A DNA stretch of 64,000 nucleotides from HRBIN35 sp036741875 (GTDB taxonomy: Bacteria; Patescibacteriota; Minisyncoccia; UBA6257; HR35). Positions 55,610-63,975 of this stretch are shown in pieces (the stretch's first letter is position 1; the number at the start of each line of letters is the position of its first letter). Position numbers and translations under genes: made by a program. Under the pieces are notes generated by a model. That model was not told where the DNA came from. It made no database searches and worked only from the letters and a program-made list of their open reading frames with translations. The DNA lies in the NCBI GenBank assembly GCA_036741875.1, contig DAINRM010000001.1, positions 70,038 through 134,037 of the forward strand, written 5' to 3'.

Positions 55610-58249
55610 TTATTTTAATAATTTACTTTTAAAATTTAATAATTTTCTTCTGAAAAATTTATAAATTTCTCCTAAAATTAAAACTAAGGAAGATAAAATA
55701 AGAATAATTATAAAATCAAATAGAGTGATTTCTGAAAAACCTAAGATTTTTCTTATTGTAGAATTGAACAAGACAAAGTATTGTAAGAATAAAGATAGTA
55801 AAATTCCAAAGGTTATATATGGGTTTAATCTAAAACTTAAACTAAAAAGACTTTGGTTTAATGATCTTAAATTTAAAGCATTATAAATCTGGGTTAAGCT
55901 CATAATTAAAAAGGCATAAGTTCTTGCTTTATCTAAATTAAATAAATATTCAACACTAAAAATTAAAACTGTTAGAATTGTCATCATACTTGCCATCATC
56001 AAAAGAAAAGGAATTAAATCTAAACCAATTAAAGATTCTTTTGCCTTTCTGGGGGGATTTGTCATTTCTTGACCATGTTCTTTTTCAAAAGCTAAACTCG
56101 TACCAACTAAAGTATCGGTAACAAAATTTAAAAATAAAATATGAGTTGGTTTCAAAATAAATGGATACCCTAAAATTAAAGAAGTTAAAATTGTCAAACT
56201 TTCAGCTACATTAGTAGTTATTAAAAAGAAAACTGTTCTTTTTAAATTATTATAAATTTTTCTCCCTTGTTCAAAAGCAGAAAGTAAGCTTTCTAAATTA
56301 TCATCAATTAAAATAATATCACTAGCTGATCTAGCAATTTCAGATCCCCTCTTGCCCATACAAACCCCAACTTCGGCTTTTTTAAGCCCTAACACATCAT
56401 TAACACCATCTCCGAGGTAAGCAACAGAAAAACCTAATTTTTGGTAAGCTTCTAAAATTTTAAGTTTTGTTTCTGGTGTGATTCGAGCAAAAATATAGGT
56501 ATCTTTTATTTTTTCTAAAAGTTCTTTTTCAGATAAATTTTCAATTTCTTTTTGATCTAAGGCATTTAAATTTTCAAAACCAACCTCTTTAGCAATATAA
56601 ACAGCAGTTTCTTTATGATCACCAGTCAAAATTCTAATATCAACCCCTGCTTGTTTTAATTTTTTAATTGTTTCTCTAACTCCTTTCTTCGGTGGATCAT
56701 ATAAAGCAATTAAACCAACAAAAATTAAATTCTCCTCTTTCTCACCTTCGTTAAAGGCAACACTTAAAACAGAAAAACCATTTTTAGCATATTCTAAGGC
56801 CTTATTTAAAACTTCTTCCTTATTTTCAAAGTTAAAAACACCATCTCTCTTTAAAATAAATTTAGAATTTTCAATAATTTTTTCAAAAGCACCAATATAG
56901 TAAGATTCAATTCTTTCATGCTTAACAATAACTCTTTTGTGCTTTTTTATTCTTGAAAAGGGTTCTCTTTTTATTATTTTTTCTGTCTTTAAAATTTGGG
57001 CCTGTTTTATACCTGATTTTTCTAAAAGTATAAGAAGCGCAATATCTCTGGGGTTTCCTTTAAATTTTACCTCTCCATTTTTTAGAATCTCTCCTTCACT
57101 TACAATAGCTAAAATATTTAAAAGTTTGACGAAGGGGTAGTTTTCAAAAATATTTATTTCTTTGCCATCTTTCAAAAATTTGCCCTCTAAACTTTGTCCT
57201 TCTCCGGTAATTTCAATTTCTTCATTGTCCACATAAATTTTTCTTGCTGTCATTATATTTTCGGTTAAAGTGCCAGTTTTATCAGAAAGCAAAAGATTAA
57301 TAACTGATAAGTTTTCTACTGCTTGGAAATTTCTTACAAACACATTTTTTTTAATTAAACCATAAGCACTTACGATAAGTGAGACGGTAATAATTATTGG
57401 CAGACCTTCTGGAATAGAAGAAATAAATGAAGAAAGAACAAAAAGCAGGCTTTCTGACCATAAATAATTTCTTTGAAGGGCAAAATAAAGAATTAAAATT
57501 GAAGTTGAAAGAGCAATTAAAAACATTCTTAAAATTAGATCTTTAGAAAGTTTTTCAAAATGAGGAGCAAATTGTTCAATTTTTTTAAATTTTTCATAAA
57601 TTGAACCCATATAAGTTTTAACGCCTGTAGCAAAAACAATTCCCTTTCCCCTTCCTTCAACAACATAACTTCCCATAAAACCAATATTTTTTCTTTCGGA
57701 AATGGGCGTGTTTTCATCAATTGGTTTTCCAATTTTTTCAACAGGTAGATATTCTCCTGTTAAAATAGATTCGTCAATTTTTAAATTTACAGTTTCGAAA
57801 AATCTTATATCCGCAGGCAAAATATCTCCTTCTTCAACTAAAACAACATCTCCAGGAACTAAATTTTCTGATGAAATTTCAACCAATTCTTTATTTCTTA
57901 AGACCTTTGCTTTTGGTTTTAAAAAACTTCTTAATTTTTCTACAGTTTTTTCAGCTCGAATTTCAAAAAAGAAACCTAAAAGAACATTTACTAAAATTAT
58001 TAAAATAATAACTAACGAGTCAGTAAATTTGCCAAGAAAAATAGTTAAAAGAAAAGAAACACCTAAAACAAGATTAAAAATATTTTTAAATTGTTTTGAA
58101 AAAATACCCAGAAGAGATTTTCTTTCTTCTGGTAAAATATTTTTACCGTATTTTTCTAATCTCTTTTCAGCTTCTTCGTGTTTTAAACCTAAAAAATCCG
58201 TTTCTAAAATTTCTAAAACCTCTTCAATTTTCAATGAATGAAAATTCAT
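55610..58249 (-). CDS. P-type cation-transporting ATPase (P2 type)
   Basis: 879 residues, ion pump with about ten membrane helices. Marks in order: an N-terminal cation-ATPase domain (HSLKIEEVLEIL), the actuator ILTGEYLPVEK, PEGLP in helix 4 (SSIPEGLPIIIT), the phosphorylated Asp in SDKTGTLTEN (about 318-327), nucleotide-binding region, and GDGVNDVLGLKKA. PEGLP and the N-terminal domain place it with Ca2+/Na+ or K+-type P2 pumps; the ion cannot be fixed by eye. It overlaps the NlpC-like gene by four bases. Confidence 0.9.
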   Translation of the reverse strand: MNFHSLKIEEVLEILETDFLGLKHEEAEKRLEKYGKNILPEERKSLLGIFSKQFKNIFNLVLGVSFLLTIFLGKFTDSLVIILIILVNVLLGFFFEIRAEKTVEKLRSFLKPKAKVLRNKELVEISSENLVPGDVVLVEEGDILPADIRFFETVNLKIDESILTGEYLPVEKIGKPIDENTPISERKNIGFMGSYVVEGRGKGIVFATGVKTYMGSIYEKFKKIEQFAPHFEKLSKDLILRMFLIALSTSILILYFALQRNYLWSESLLFVLSSFISSIPEGLPIIITVSLIVSAYGLIKKNVFVRNFQAVENLSVINLLLSDKTGTLTENIMTARKIYVDNEEIEITGEGQSLEGKFLKDGKEINIFENYPFVKLLNILAIVSEGEILKNGEVKFKGNPRDIALLILLEKSGIKQAQILKTEKIIKREPFSRIKKHKRVIVKHERIESYYIGAFEKIIENSKFILKRDGVFNFENKEEVLNKALEYAKNGFSVLSVAFNEGEKEENLIFVGLIALYDPPKKGVRETIKKLKQAGVDIRILTGDHKETAVYIAKEVGFENLNALDQKEIENLSEKELLEKIKDTYIFARITPETKLKILEAYQKLGFSVAYLGDGVNDVLGLKKAEVGVCMGKRGSEIARSASDIILIDDNLESLLSAFEQGRKIYNNLKRTVFFLITTNVAESLTILTSLILGYPFILKPTHILFLNFVTDTLVGTSLAFEKEHGQEMTNPPRKAKESLIGLDLIPFLLMMASMMTILTVLIFSVEYLFNLDKARTYAFLIMSLTQIYNALNLRSLNQSLFSLSFRLNPYITFGILLSLFLQYFVLFNSTIRKILGFSEITLFDFIIILILSSLVLILGEIYKFFRRKLLNFKSKLLK

Positions 58250-58680
58250 TTTTCAAGATCTTTATGAAAATAAAAAGACAAAATTGCTCTGTTTTCATAT
58301 TTTAACGGATGAAAATTTGGTGATTTTTTTAATGAAACACTGCTTACAGCTTTTTTGTTATTCCAATAAAAACCCAAATGGTAATGGTCTTCTTTGTCTT
58401 TATCCCATAGCACAACCGCTCCCTTTTTAGGATTTTTTATTTTATACCAACCACTTTCTTCTAAATCTTTAAGAGTACTTTGAACAGTCGTATGAGGACT
58501 TTTTATTAATTTTAATAAATAAAGAATTGAGCTTACATAAAAAGCACAACTTAGTTCTCCATTTTTTAAAAGATCTTTACTTTTGCCATTAATAAAAAAA
58601 TAATTATTTCTAAAAAGTTTTGTGCCAATACTATTTTCAATCAATTTAAATAAAGTTCTTCTTTTGTCTTGAATATACAT
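58246..58680 (-). CDS. Small NlpC/P60-like (amidase-type) protein
   Basis: 144 residues. A Cys in GELSCAFYVSSILYL at the start of a helix, followed by PKKGAVVLWDKDKEDHYHLGFYWNN with the candidate His, is the Cys-His layout of NlpC/P60 or CHAP cell-wall hydrolases. There is no signal peptide, so it may act inside or be an inactive relative. It shares its last bases with the ATPase start and its first base with the tyrS stop. Confidence 0.6.
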   Translation of the reverse strand: MYIQDKRRTLFKLIENSIGTKLFRNNYFFINGKSKDLLKNGELSCAFYVSSILYLLKLIKSPHTTVQSTLKDLEESGWYKIKNPKKGAVVLWDKDKEDHYHLGFYWNNKKAVSSVSLKKSPNFHPLKYENRAILSFYFHKDLEK

Positions 58681-59876
58681 TATTCGTATTCTACTAAACC
58701 AAAATCTTTTTTTCCTTTTTTAATTAAAAGATATCTTCCTCTCTCTAATTTTTTAACGTTTGGTATTAAATTTCTTGCTTCTGATTTTGATTTAGCTAAA
58801 TTAAGTTTAACTAAAATTTCTTCTAATGTAAATTTTTCTTTAAGTTTTATTGTTGGAATAGCATTTTTTAAAAACTTAATTTCTTGAGTCTCAATTTCTT
58901 CAAAATTTTTTTCAAACAAGATTTTAGTTATCTTCAAAACTTCTTCTAAAATTTTTTTACCATATAAATTCAAAACAATTTCCTCAGCTAAAGTTTTTTG
59001 AATTATTCTCTCTTCTTTTTTCTTTTCTCCTTCTTCAATAATTTTTTCTATTTTTTCAAGAGTTTTAAAAGAGAAATAATACAAAAGATTTTTTGAAAAT
59101 TCATCATCTAAATTAATTAAAAATTGATAAATTCTAAATGGATGAAGTTTCTTAGGATCAAGCCATAAAGTTTCTCCTTCTTCGGTTTTTCCAAATTTTC
59201 TTCCTGTTTTAGGATCAATAAGCAAAGGATAAACTAAACCATAAGCTTTTTTACCTGTTTTTTTTCTAATAAGTTCAATTCCTTGAACAATATTTCCCCA
59301 TTGATCAGAACCTCCGATTTGAAGCTCACAATTATACTTTTTAAAAAGAATATAAAAATCGTAAGCTTGAAGAAGTTGATAAGTAAATTCAGCAAAAGAC
59401 ATAGATTCTCCAGACGAAAGCCTTTGTCTTACGGTTTCTAAATCAAGCATAGAGTTTATGCTAATAACCTTTCCTACATCTCTTAGAAACTCCATTAATT
59501 TCAAACTATCAAGCCAAAGAGAGTTATCAATCAACTTAACTTTCTTACCATCAATAGGAATAAATTTCTTTATTTGCTTTTTTAAACTTTTTTTATTTTT
59601 TTCTAAAACCTCGAAAGGAAGTATAGGTCTTTCTTTAACTTTACCACTTGGATCTCCTATTTTAGCTGTACCGCCTCCAAGAATTATAATTATTCTAAAA
59701 CCATTTAGATAAAATCTTTTTAAAAGAGAAAGACCCAAATAATGTCCTAAATGTAAAGAATCTGAAGTTGGATCAATACCTAAATATAAAATTCCTTTTC
59801 TTTTAAAAAATTCTTCAATTTCAGGTGTTACTTGATAAATTAAACCTCTTTTTTTTAACTCTTCAAAGAAATCCAT
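58680..59876 (-). CDS. tyrS: Tyrosyl-tRNA synthetase
   Basis: Class I synthetase. LYLGIDPTSDSLHLGHYLG carries the HIGH motif (HLGH, about 43-46); GDPSGKVKERP, LLQAYDFYILFKKYNCELQIGGSDQWGN and the KMSKS-like KFGKTEEGETLWLD follow; the end is an S4-type RNA-binding domain (EEILVKLNLAKSKSEARNLI). Length 398 is normal. tRNA-Lys begins two bases upstream on the same strand. Confidence 0.95.
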   Translation of the reverse strand: MDFFEELKKRGLIYQVTPEIEEFFKRKGILYLGIDPTSDSLHLGHYLGLSLLKRFYLNGFRIIIILGGGTAKIGDPSGKVKERPILPFEVLEKNKKSLKKQIKKFIPIDGKKVKLIDNSLWLDSLKLMEFLRDVGKVISINSMLDLETVRQRLSSGESMSFAEFTYQLLQAYDFYILFKKYNCELQIGGSDQWGNIVQGIELIRKKTGKKAYGLVYPLLIDPKTGRKFGKTEEGETLWLDPKKLHPFRIYQFLINLDDEFSKNLLYYFSFKTLEKIEKIIEEGEKKKEERIIQKTLAEEIVLNLYGKKILEEVLKITKILFEKNFEEIETQEIKFLKNAIPTIKLKEKFTLEEILVKLNLAKSKSEARNLIPNVKKLERGRYLLIKKGKKDFGLVEYE

Positions 59877-59877
59877 T

Positions 59878-59950
59878 TGCCCCCGGCAGGACTCGAACCT
59901 GCAACCTACTGGTTAAGAGCCAGTTGCTCTACCAATTGAGCTACGGGGGC
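59878..59950 (-). tRNA. tRNA-Lys (anticodon CTT)
   Basis: A 73-base cloverleaf: acceptor GCCCCCG/CGGGGGC, anticodon stem ACTGG/CCAGT with loop CTCTTAA giving CTT, T-arm GGTTCGAGTCC, discriminator A. CCA is not encoded. It reads only AAG codons. Confidence 0.94.
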
Positions 59951-59953
59951 AAT

Positions 59954-60025
59954 CGCCCCTAACCGGATTCGAACCGGTATTTCCAGCCTGAGAAGCTGGT
60001 GTCCTAACCATTAGACGATAGGGTC
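59954..60025 (-). tRNA. tRNA-Glu (anticodon CTC) with acceptor mismatch
   Basis: A 72-base cloverleaf with anticodon stem CCAGC/GCTGG, loop TTCTCAG giving CTC, and T-arm GGTTCGAATCC. Acceptor GACCCTA against TAGGGGC leaves an A-G mismatch at the second pair, where tRNA-Glu normally has C-G. Three bases separate it from tRNA-Lys. Its 5' part is also the 3' end of the glycosidase reading frame. Confidence 0.9.
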
Positions 60026-61164
60026 TTTTCCATCAAAAAATTAATTAAGGCCCCGGTCGACCAAGCCTGAGGATAATCTGGCTCTTTTTCTTTCAAGCCT
60101 TTAGCTATAATCTTCCCATTTACTAATCCATAATACTCCGGAAGATAACCTAAAGTTTCATAAGCTCTAATTATTGCTTCTTTAATTTTATCATATTCTT
60201 TTTGATAACCTAATTTTTTCAAGCCTTGAGCAATAATCCAATTGTCATGAGGCCAAACAGAACCTAAATGATAAGATAAAGGATCAAAATCTTCCTCCAA
60301 GCTTGAATGAGTTCTAATTCCATAAGGAGTCCACATATCTTTTTTAAAAAGTCTTTTAACAACAAAGTCAATTTTATCTTCATCAACTATTCCAGTAAAA
60401 AGAAGATGCCCAGGGTTAGAAGTTATTTTTTTAACTTGTCTTTTATCACCATCTAAAGCTAAAGCAAAAAATTTCTTATCTTCCATCCAAAACTCATAAT
60501 TGAATTTTTCCTTTAGATTTTTTGCTCTTTTTCTCAATATCTCTATAAAACCCTTATCCTTATTTAAAATTTCTGCTAAATTAGCTATAACATTTAAAGC
60601 TAAATATTGGTATCCCTGAACTTCTACGATTGCAACCGGCGGTTTAATTTTAAGTCCGGTCGAATCTTTCCAGCCCTGATTATCCAAACCTTCTGGATTT
60701 TTCTTTTCATACTCAATAAACAGATCCTTGTCTTTATCTCCATAATCAAACATCCAACTAACTGCCTTCTCAATATTCAACCAATGACCTTCAATAAAAT
60801 CTTTATCTTTAGTCTTTTCAAAATAGAAATAAAAAAGGATCAAATAAAGTGGGGTTGAATCGATTGACCCATAATAAGGAAATGGCCAATTACGATGAGG
60901 ATGTTTAGGGTTAATTAAGTCAGTTTCATGAAGAATTTTACCCGGTTCTTCTTCTGAAAGATTGTCAACCTTTTGACCTTGCAACCTTGACAAAACTATT
61001 AATGTATTTTTAGCAATACTTATTTCATAATCAAGTAACTGCCAAGCAGAAATAATTGAATCTCTTCCAAAAAGTTTATTAAATCTTGGAAGGCCAGCCA
61101 ATAAAAAACCAAGAGGATGTTTTAGTCTTCTAATTTCTTCTTTCAATTTTTCAATATCGATCAT
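60004..61164 (-). CDS. Amylo-alpha-1,6-glucosidase / glycogen-debranching-like (alpha/alpha-barrel) enzyme
   Basis: 386 residues with the (alpha/alpha)6-barrel pattern of GDE_C/GH15/GH63-type hydrolases: LPRFNKLFGRDSIISAWQLL, EEPGKILHETDL, NWPFPYYGSIDSTPLYLIL, GLDNQGWKDSTG and LSYHLGSVWPHDNWIIAQGL, with acidic residues in the expected places. The N-terminal domain of full debranching enzymes is absent. The frame runs 22 bases into tRNA-Glu, whose TAG provides the stop, so the original C-terminus may have been trimmed. It clusters with a glycosyltransferase and a PIG-L deacetylase. Confidence 0.75.
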   Translation of the reverse strand: MIDIEKLKEEIRRLKHPLGFLLAGLPRFNKLFGRDSIISAWQLLDYEISIAKNTLIVLSRLQGQKVDNLSEEEPGKILHETDLINPKHPHRNWPFPYYGSIDSTPLYLILFYFYFEKTKDKDFIEGHWLNIEKAVSWMFDYGDKDKDLFIEYEKKNPEGLDNQGWKDSTGLKIKPPVAIVEVQGYQYLALNVIANLAEILNKDKGFIEILRKRAKNLKEKFNYEFWMEDKKFFALALDGDKRQVKKITSNPGHLLFTGIVDEDKIDFVVKRLFKKDMWTPYGIRTHSSLEEDFDPLSYHLGSVWPHDNWIIAQGLKKLGYQKEYDKIKEAIIRAYETLGYLPEYYGLVNGKIIAKGLKEKEPDYPQAWSTGALINFLMEKTLSSNG

Positions 61165-61173
61165 TTAAAATCA

Positions 61174-62295
61174 TTATAAACTACAAAAAACCGAAGAAGG
61201 ATCTGTTTTCAACACAGGAACTTTCTCTTCCTTAAACAAAATACTTTCCAAAATTATTTTTTCCATTAGACCAAAATTTTTTTGATAATCAAATCGCGAT
61301 ATAACTTCTTTTTTTATTTGAAAAATAATGTTTTTATATTTATTATAATTATTCAAAACATCTTTAATCTTTACGTAAAGCTTATCTTCGCTTCCATTAA
61401 AAAAGAAAATTTTATTGCTCAATATTTCTTTTGGTCCATAAGTTTCTCTTACTATGGGAATAAGATTTTGACTCAAAGCTTCAACAATTACCAATCCTAA
61501 AGATTCAATTTTAGAAGGCAAAATTAAAATTTTATGACTTTGATAAAAAGAAAAAACTTTTTCTCTTTTGAGGCAACCTAAAAATTGAACATTTTTTTCA
61601 AGTCCAAGTTTTGGCACCATCCTCCTTAATTTTTCTTCTTCCAGACCCCTACCAATAAGATTTAACCTAATTTCGGGGAAATTATCTTTTAATTTTCTTA
61701 GAGCCTTGAGTAAAATTTCTAAATTCTTTTCTTCACTAAATCTACCAACATAAAGCAAGTCTCCATCTACTTTTGCTTTCTCCGTTTCAAAAATTCTTAC
61801 TCCCGGATAAAGAGTAATTAGCTTTTCTTCTTCAACTAAGTCTTTAAGATAATTTTTTACTGCTTCCGAAACACAGATTATTTTTCGACAAAGATGATCA
61901 TTAAAAATTTCTTTTAAAATTTTTTCTCTTTCCGCAAAATTTTTCTTTCCATATCTTTTTCTATAAATATCTTTATCTAAAACTATATGAAACCAAACAA
62001 AATATGATTTGTTGTATTTCTTACAAAATTCGATTGTTTTTAAATAACTTTTCCAAAGATAAGGACTTAAATTAATTAAAATTACCTCAGCTTCGTAAAC
62101 AATTTTTTCTAAATTTTTAAACTTCCATTCTAAATTAAAGCAAGCTTTTTCCTTATAAAATTTTGCTAAAGGAGAAAAAACTGTCACTTCCCAATTATTT
62201 TGAGTTAAAAATTCAGCAAAATCATAATTTAAAATACTAACACCTCCATTTTCAATCTCATAATTATGAACTAAAAGGCATTTTAATCTTTCCAT
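61174..62295 (-). CDS. Glycosyltransferase family 4 (GT-B fold)
   Basis: 373 residues. The N-terminal half starts LLVHNYEIENGGVSILNYDFAEFL, typical of retaining GT4 enzymes; the C-terminal half has LLYVGRFSEEKNLEILLKAL, LNLIGRGLEEEKL, VQFLGCLKREKV and ESLGLVIVEALSQNLIPIV (the EX7E motif). It overlaps the PIG-L gene by 13 bases. It probably builds a glycolipid or surface sugar; donor and acceptor are unknown. Confidence 0.88.
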   Translation of the reverse strand: MERLKCLLVHNYEIENGGVSILNYDFAEFLTQNNWEVTVFSPLAKFYKEKACFNLEWKFKNLEKIVYEAEVILINLSPYLWKSYLKTIEFCKKYNKSYFVWFHIVLDKDIYRKRYGKKNFAEREKILKEIFNDHLCRKIICVSEAVKNYLKDLVEEEKLITLYPGVRIFETEKAKVDGDLLYVGRFSEEKNLEILLKALRKLKDNFPEIRLNLIGRGLEEEKLRRMVPKLGLEKNVQFLGCLKREKVFSFYQSHKILILPSKIESLGLVIVEALSQNLIPIVRETYGPKEILSNKIFFFNGSEDKLYVKIKDVLNNYNKYKNIIFQIKKEVISRFDYQKNFGLMEKIILESILFKEEKVPVLKTDPSSVFCSL

Positions 62296-62993
62296 ATTTT
62301 TAAAATTTCTTCTAAGCTATTAACTTTTATAGGATATCTAAAACCTAACTCAAAAGCTTCCGCTGCTTTAGTTCTCATAAAAAATCCTCGATAAGTTATT
62401 ATTGACAAAAGCAAATTTTTCATTCTTTCGCTCATTTGCGAAGAATAAATCTCCATTAATTTTTCAATTTTTTCTAAATAATCAGAAACATCGACTAAAA
62501 TATCGCCTCGATTTAAATATTCACCATCCATATAAAGAAAAATAGGAGTTTTATGTGGTTCTCCTAATTCTTTGGCTATTCCCCAACCTGCCCGATCAAC
62601 TGCTTCAGTCACAATTTTGGAAACTTCATTATGATCGCGGTGGTAATCTTGATAGTAATGAGTAATCACTAAAACTGGTTTATATTTTCTAATTATTTTC
62701 ATAACTAAATAAATTGTTTTTAAATTCCTTGTAAATTCACTATCTTTTAAACTTAAACCAATTCCTTCTTTAATGCCAATAAATTTCCTTGCTAAAAGCC
62801 ATTCTTTTATTCTTTGTTTTTTTAAATCTTCTTCTTTAAATCTTTCTTTTCCATACCAAACGCTCTTTTCTCCAGAAGTAAAAACAACTTCAACAATATA
62901 AAATCCTCTATCAGCAAGTTTCATCAACGTTCCAGCACATAAAAGATGATCATCAGGATGAGCTGTAAAAAGAAGTATATTTTTATTTTTCAT
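62283..62993 (-). CDS. PIG-L/LmbE-family zinc deacetylase
   Basis: 236 residues. The metal-site motif AHPDDHLLCAGTL is at residues 11-23; RIKEWLLARKFIGIKE and HYYQDYHRDHNEVSKIV (second metal-binding part) follow. The family removes N-acetyl groups from GlcNAc-containing molecules. With the overlapping GT4 gene it forms the familiar pair 'GT + deacetylase' seen in glucosaminyl-conjugate pathways; the final product here is unknown. It is the last gene of the AT-rich part before the composition changes. Confidence 0.87.
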   Translation of the reverse strand: MKNKNILLFTAHPDDHLLCAGTLMKLADRGFYIVEVVFTSGEKSVWYGKERFKEEDLKKQRIKEWLLARKFIGIKEGIGLSLKDSEFTRNLKTIYLVMKIIRKYKPVLVITHYYQDYHRDHNEVSKIVTEAVDRAGWGIAKELGEPHKTPIFLYMDGEYLNRGDILVDVSDYLEKIEKLMEIYSSQMSERMKNLLLSIITYRGFFMRTKAAEAFELGFRYPIKVNSLEEILKIWKD

Positions 62994-63042
62994 TATTGGT
63001 TTTAAAAATTAATTAACTAAATGCATTTTTAAAAAATACAAT

Positions 63043-63069
63043 GGGGAGAGGGTGGGCGTCCCTCTCCCC
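63043..63069 (-). terminator. Rho-independent terminator of the 63076 gene
   Basis: GGGGAGAGGG (63043-63052) pairs perfectly with CCCTCTCCCC (63060-63069), loop of seven, with a T-rich run beyond on the minus strand. GC-rich stems of this kind are not seen in the AT-rich part of the window. Confidence 0.8.
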
Positions 63070-63075
63070 AACTTT

Positions 63076-63855
63076 TTATGGGATGTAGATCTCTATCCTT
63101 TTTTCCCTTTTAATCCTCCTCTCCACCTCCTTCCTTACGCGCCTTCGATAGGCGGCGGGCAGTGATCGCCAATAGTACCATGGCGTTGGGGCCCACTCTG
63201 GGAGTCCCAAATTTTTCGGGGGTTTAAAATGTACAAATGGTGTGGGAACAAACAAGGGCCGCGGCACTTCTACTTCTTCTTTGAATTTTTGGTATACTTC
63301 ATATACCCTACCCTTTTTCTGATAGGGGCATAGGTATAAAACCCTTGGCATCTTCTTTGCCCATTCAGCAAGCACGTAGTGAATCCCTGACCCGCCTAAA
63401 TACCCTCCAAGCTCGTGTAAGTCGTGAACGGTGAGATTAGGAACACCTTTTGGCCATTTCTTCGTGGGCTCTGATGTTGCCCTCAGAGTCGACTGTGGCA
63501 GGTGTGCTACAACGGCAGGTTCATCACGGAGCTTCCATATTGCCACCGCCATCTCCCCGAGGGTTAAACCCGGGGGAATGATGTCTTCTAAATAGAACAA
63601 CCACGGCAACTTAACCTCCTCAGGGAGTTTCTCCATGGGCATATTTTTTCCGTTGCGGTACACAAAAAACCTAAAGTTCAGTCCGAAAAGCTTAGCTACC
63701 ACCTCGAGCAGCAACAGTTCCGCAGGGTTCGGCTGTGGATCTGACGACCCATAAACTAACAACTGGTCGGGCTCAGGTTTATCAGTCGCGAGCCCCAGCG
63801 CTAAAACAACACCCCAACTAGAATCTGGAGGAACACCCGAAGTAGGAATAACCAT
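63076..63855 (-). CDS. Unrecognised protein of foreign composition
   Basis: 259 residues, rich in Pro, Val, Arg and Trp, from a gene of roughly balanced GC by eye, unlike everything to its left. It is the only gene here with a textbook Shine-Dalgarno (AAGGAGG about six bases before ATG) and it has its own GC-rich terminator. The N-terminal segment SSWGVVLAL ... NPAELLLLEVVAKLFGL faintly recalls strands 1-3 and the Glu helix of RNase H-like folds, but the first catalytic Asp is not in place, so I do not name it. It could come from a virus, a plasmid or another genome joined by mis-assembly. Confidence 0.7.
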   Translation of the reverse strand: MVIPTSGVPPDSSWGVVLALGLATDKPEPDQLLVYGSSDPQPNPAELLLLEVVAKLFGLNFRFFVYRNGKNMPMEKLPEEVKLPWLFYLEDIIPPGLTLGEMAVAIWKLRDEPAVVAHLPQSTLRATSEPTKKWPKGVPNLTVHDLHELGGYLGGSGIHYVLAEWAKKMPRVLYLCPYQKKGRVYEVYQKFKEEVEVPRPLFVPTPFVHFKPPKNLGLPEWAPTPWYYWRSLPAAYRRRVRKEVERRIKREKRIEIYIP

Positions 63856-63897
63856 TTTACACCTCCTTTTTTTAGGGTTCGCGGGGCGTTCTTGCCC

Positions 63898-63929
63898 CTT
63901 AAAAGATCTTTTTATTTAGATCTTTTAAG
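63898..63929 (-). repeat. Perfect 12-base inverted repeat in the leader of the 63076 gene
   Basis: CTTAAAAGATCT and AGATCTTTTAAG with an 8-base loop, about 45 bases before the start codon. It could be an operator, an mRNA-stabilising hairpin or an attenuator; T-runs are lacking, so it is not a clear terminator. Confidence 0.6.
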
Positions 63930-63957
63930 CGGCAGACTAACCCCCTAAAATAAAAAT

Positions 63958-63975
63958 GGCCGGCTCGTGCCGGCC
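63958..63975 (-). terminator. Rho-independent terminator of a gene beyond the right edge
   Basis: GGCCGGC / GCCGGCC with a 4-base loop, followed on the minus strand by ATTTTTATTTT. It would end a minus-strand transcript entering from outside the window and insulates the 63076 gene. Confidence 0.75.

Noticed and set aside
57702..58241. 179-codon plus-strand frame opposite the P-type ATPase
   Set aside because: A mirror frame of a real gene without protein-like character; similar shadows oppose clpB, ctpA and tyrS.
63076..63855. Naming the foreign gene an RNase H
   Set aside because: Only a faint strand/helix resemblance; the first catalytic Asp and the later conserved residues are not in place.
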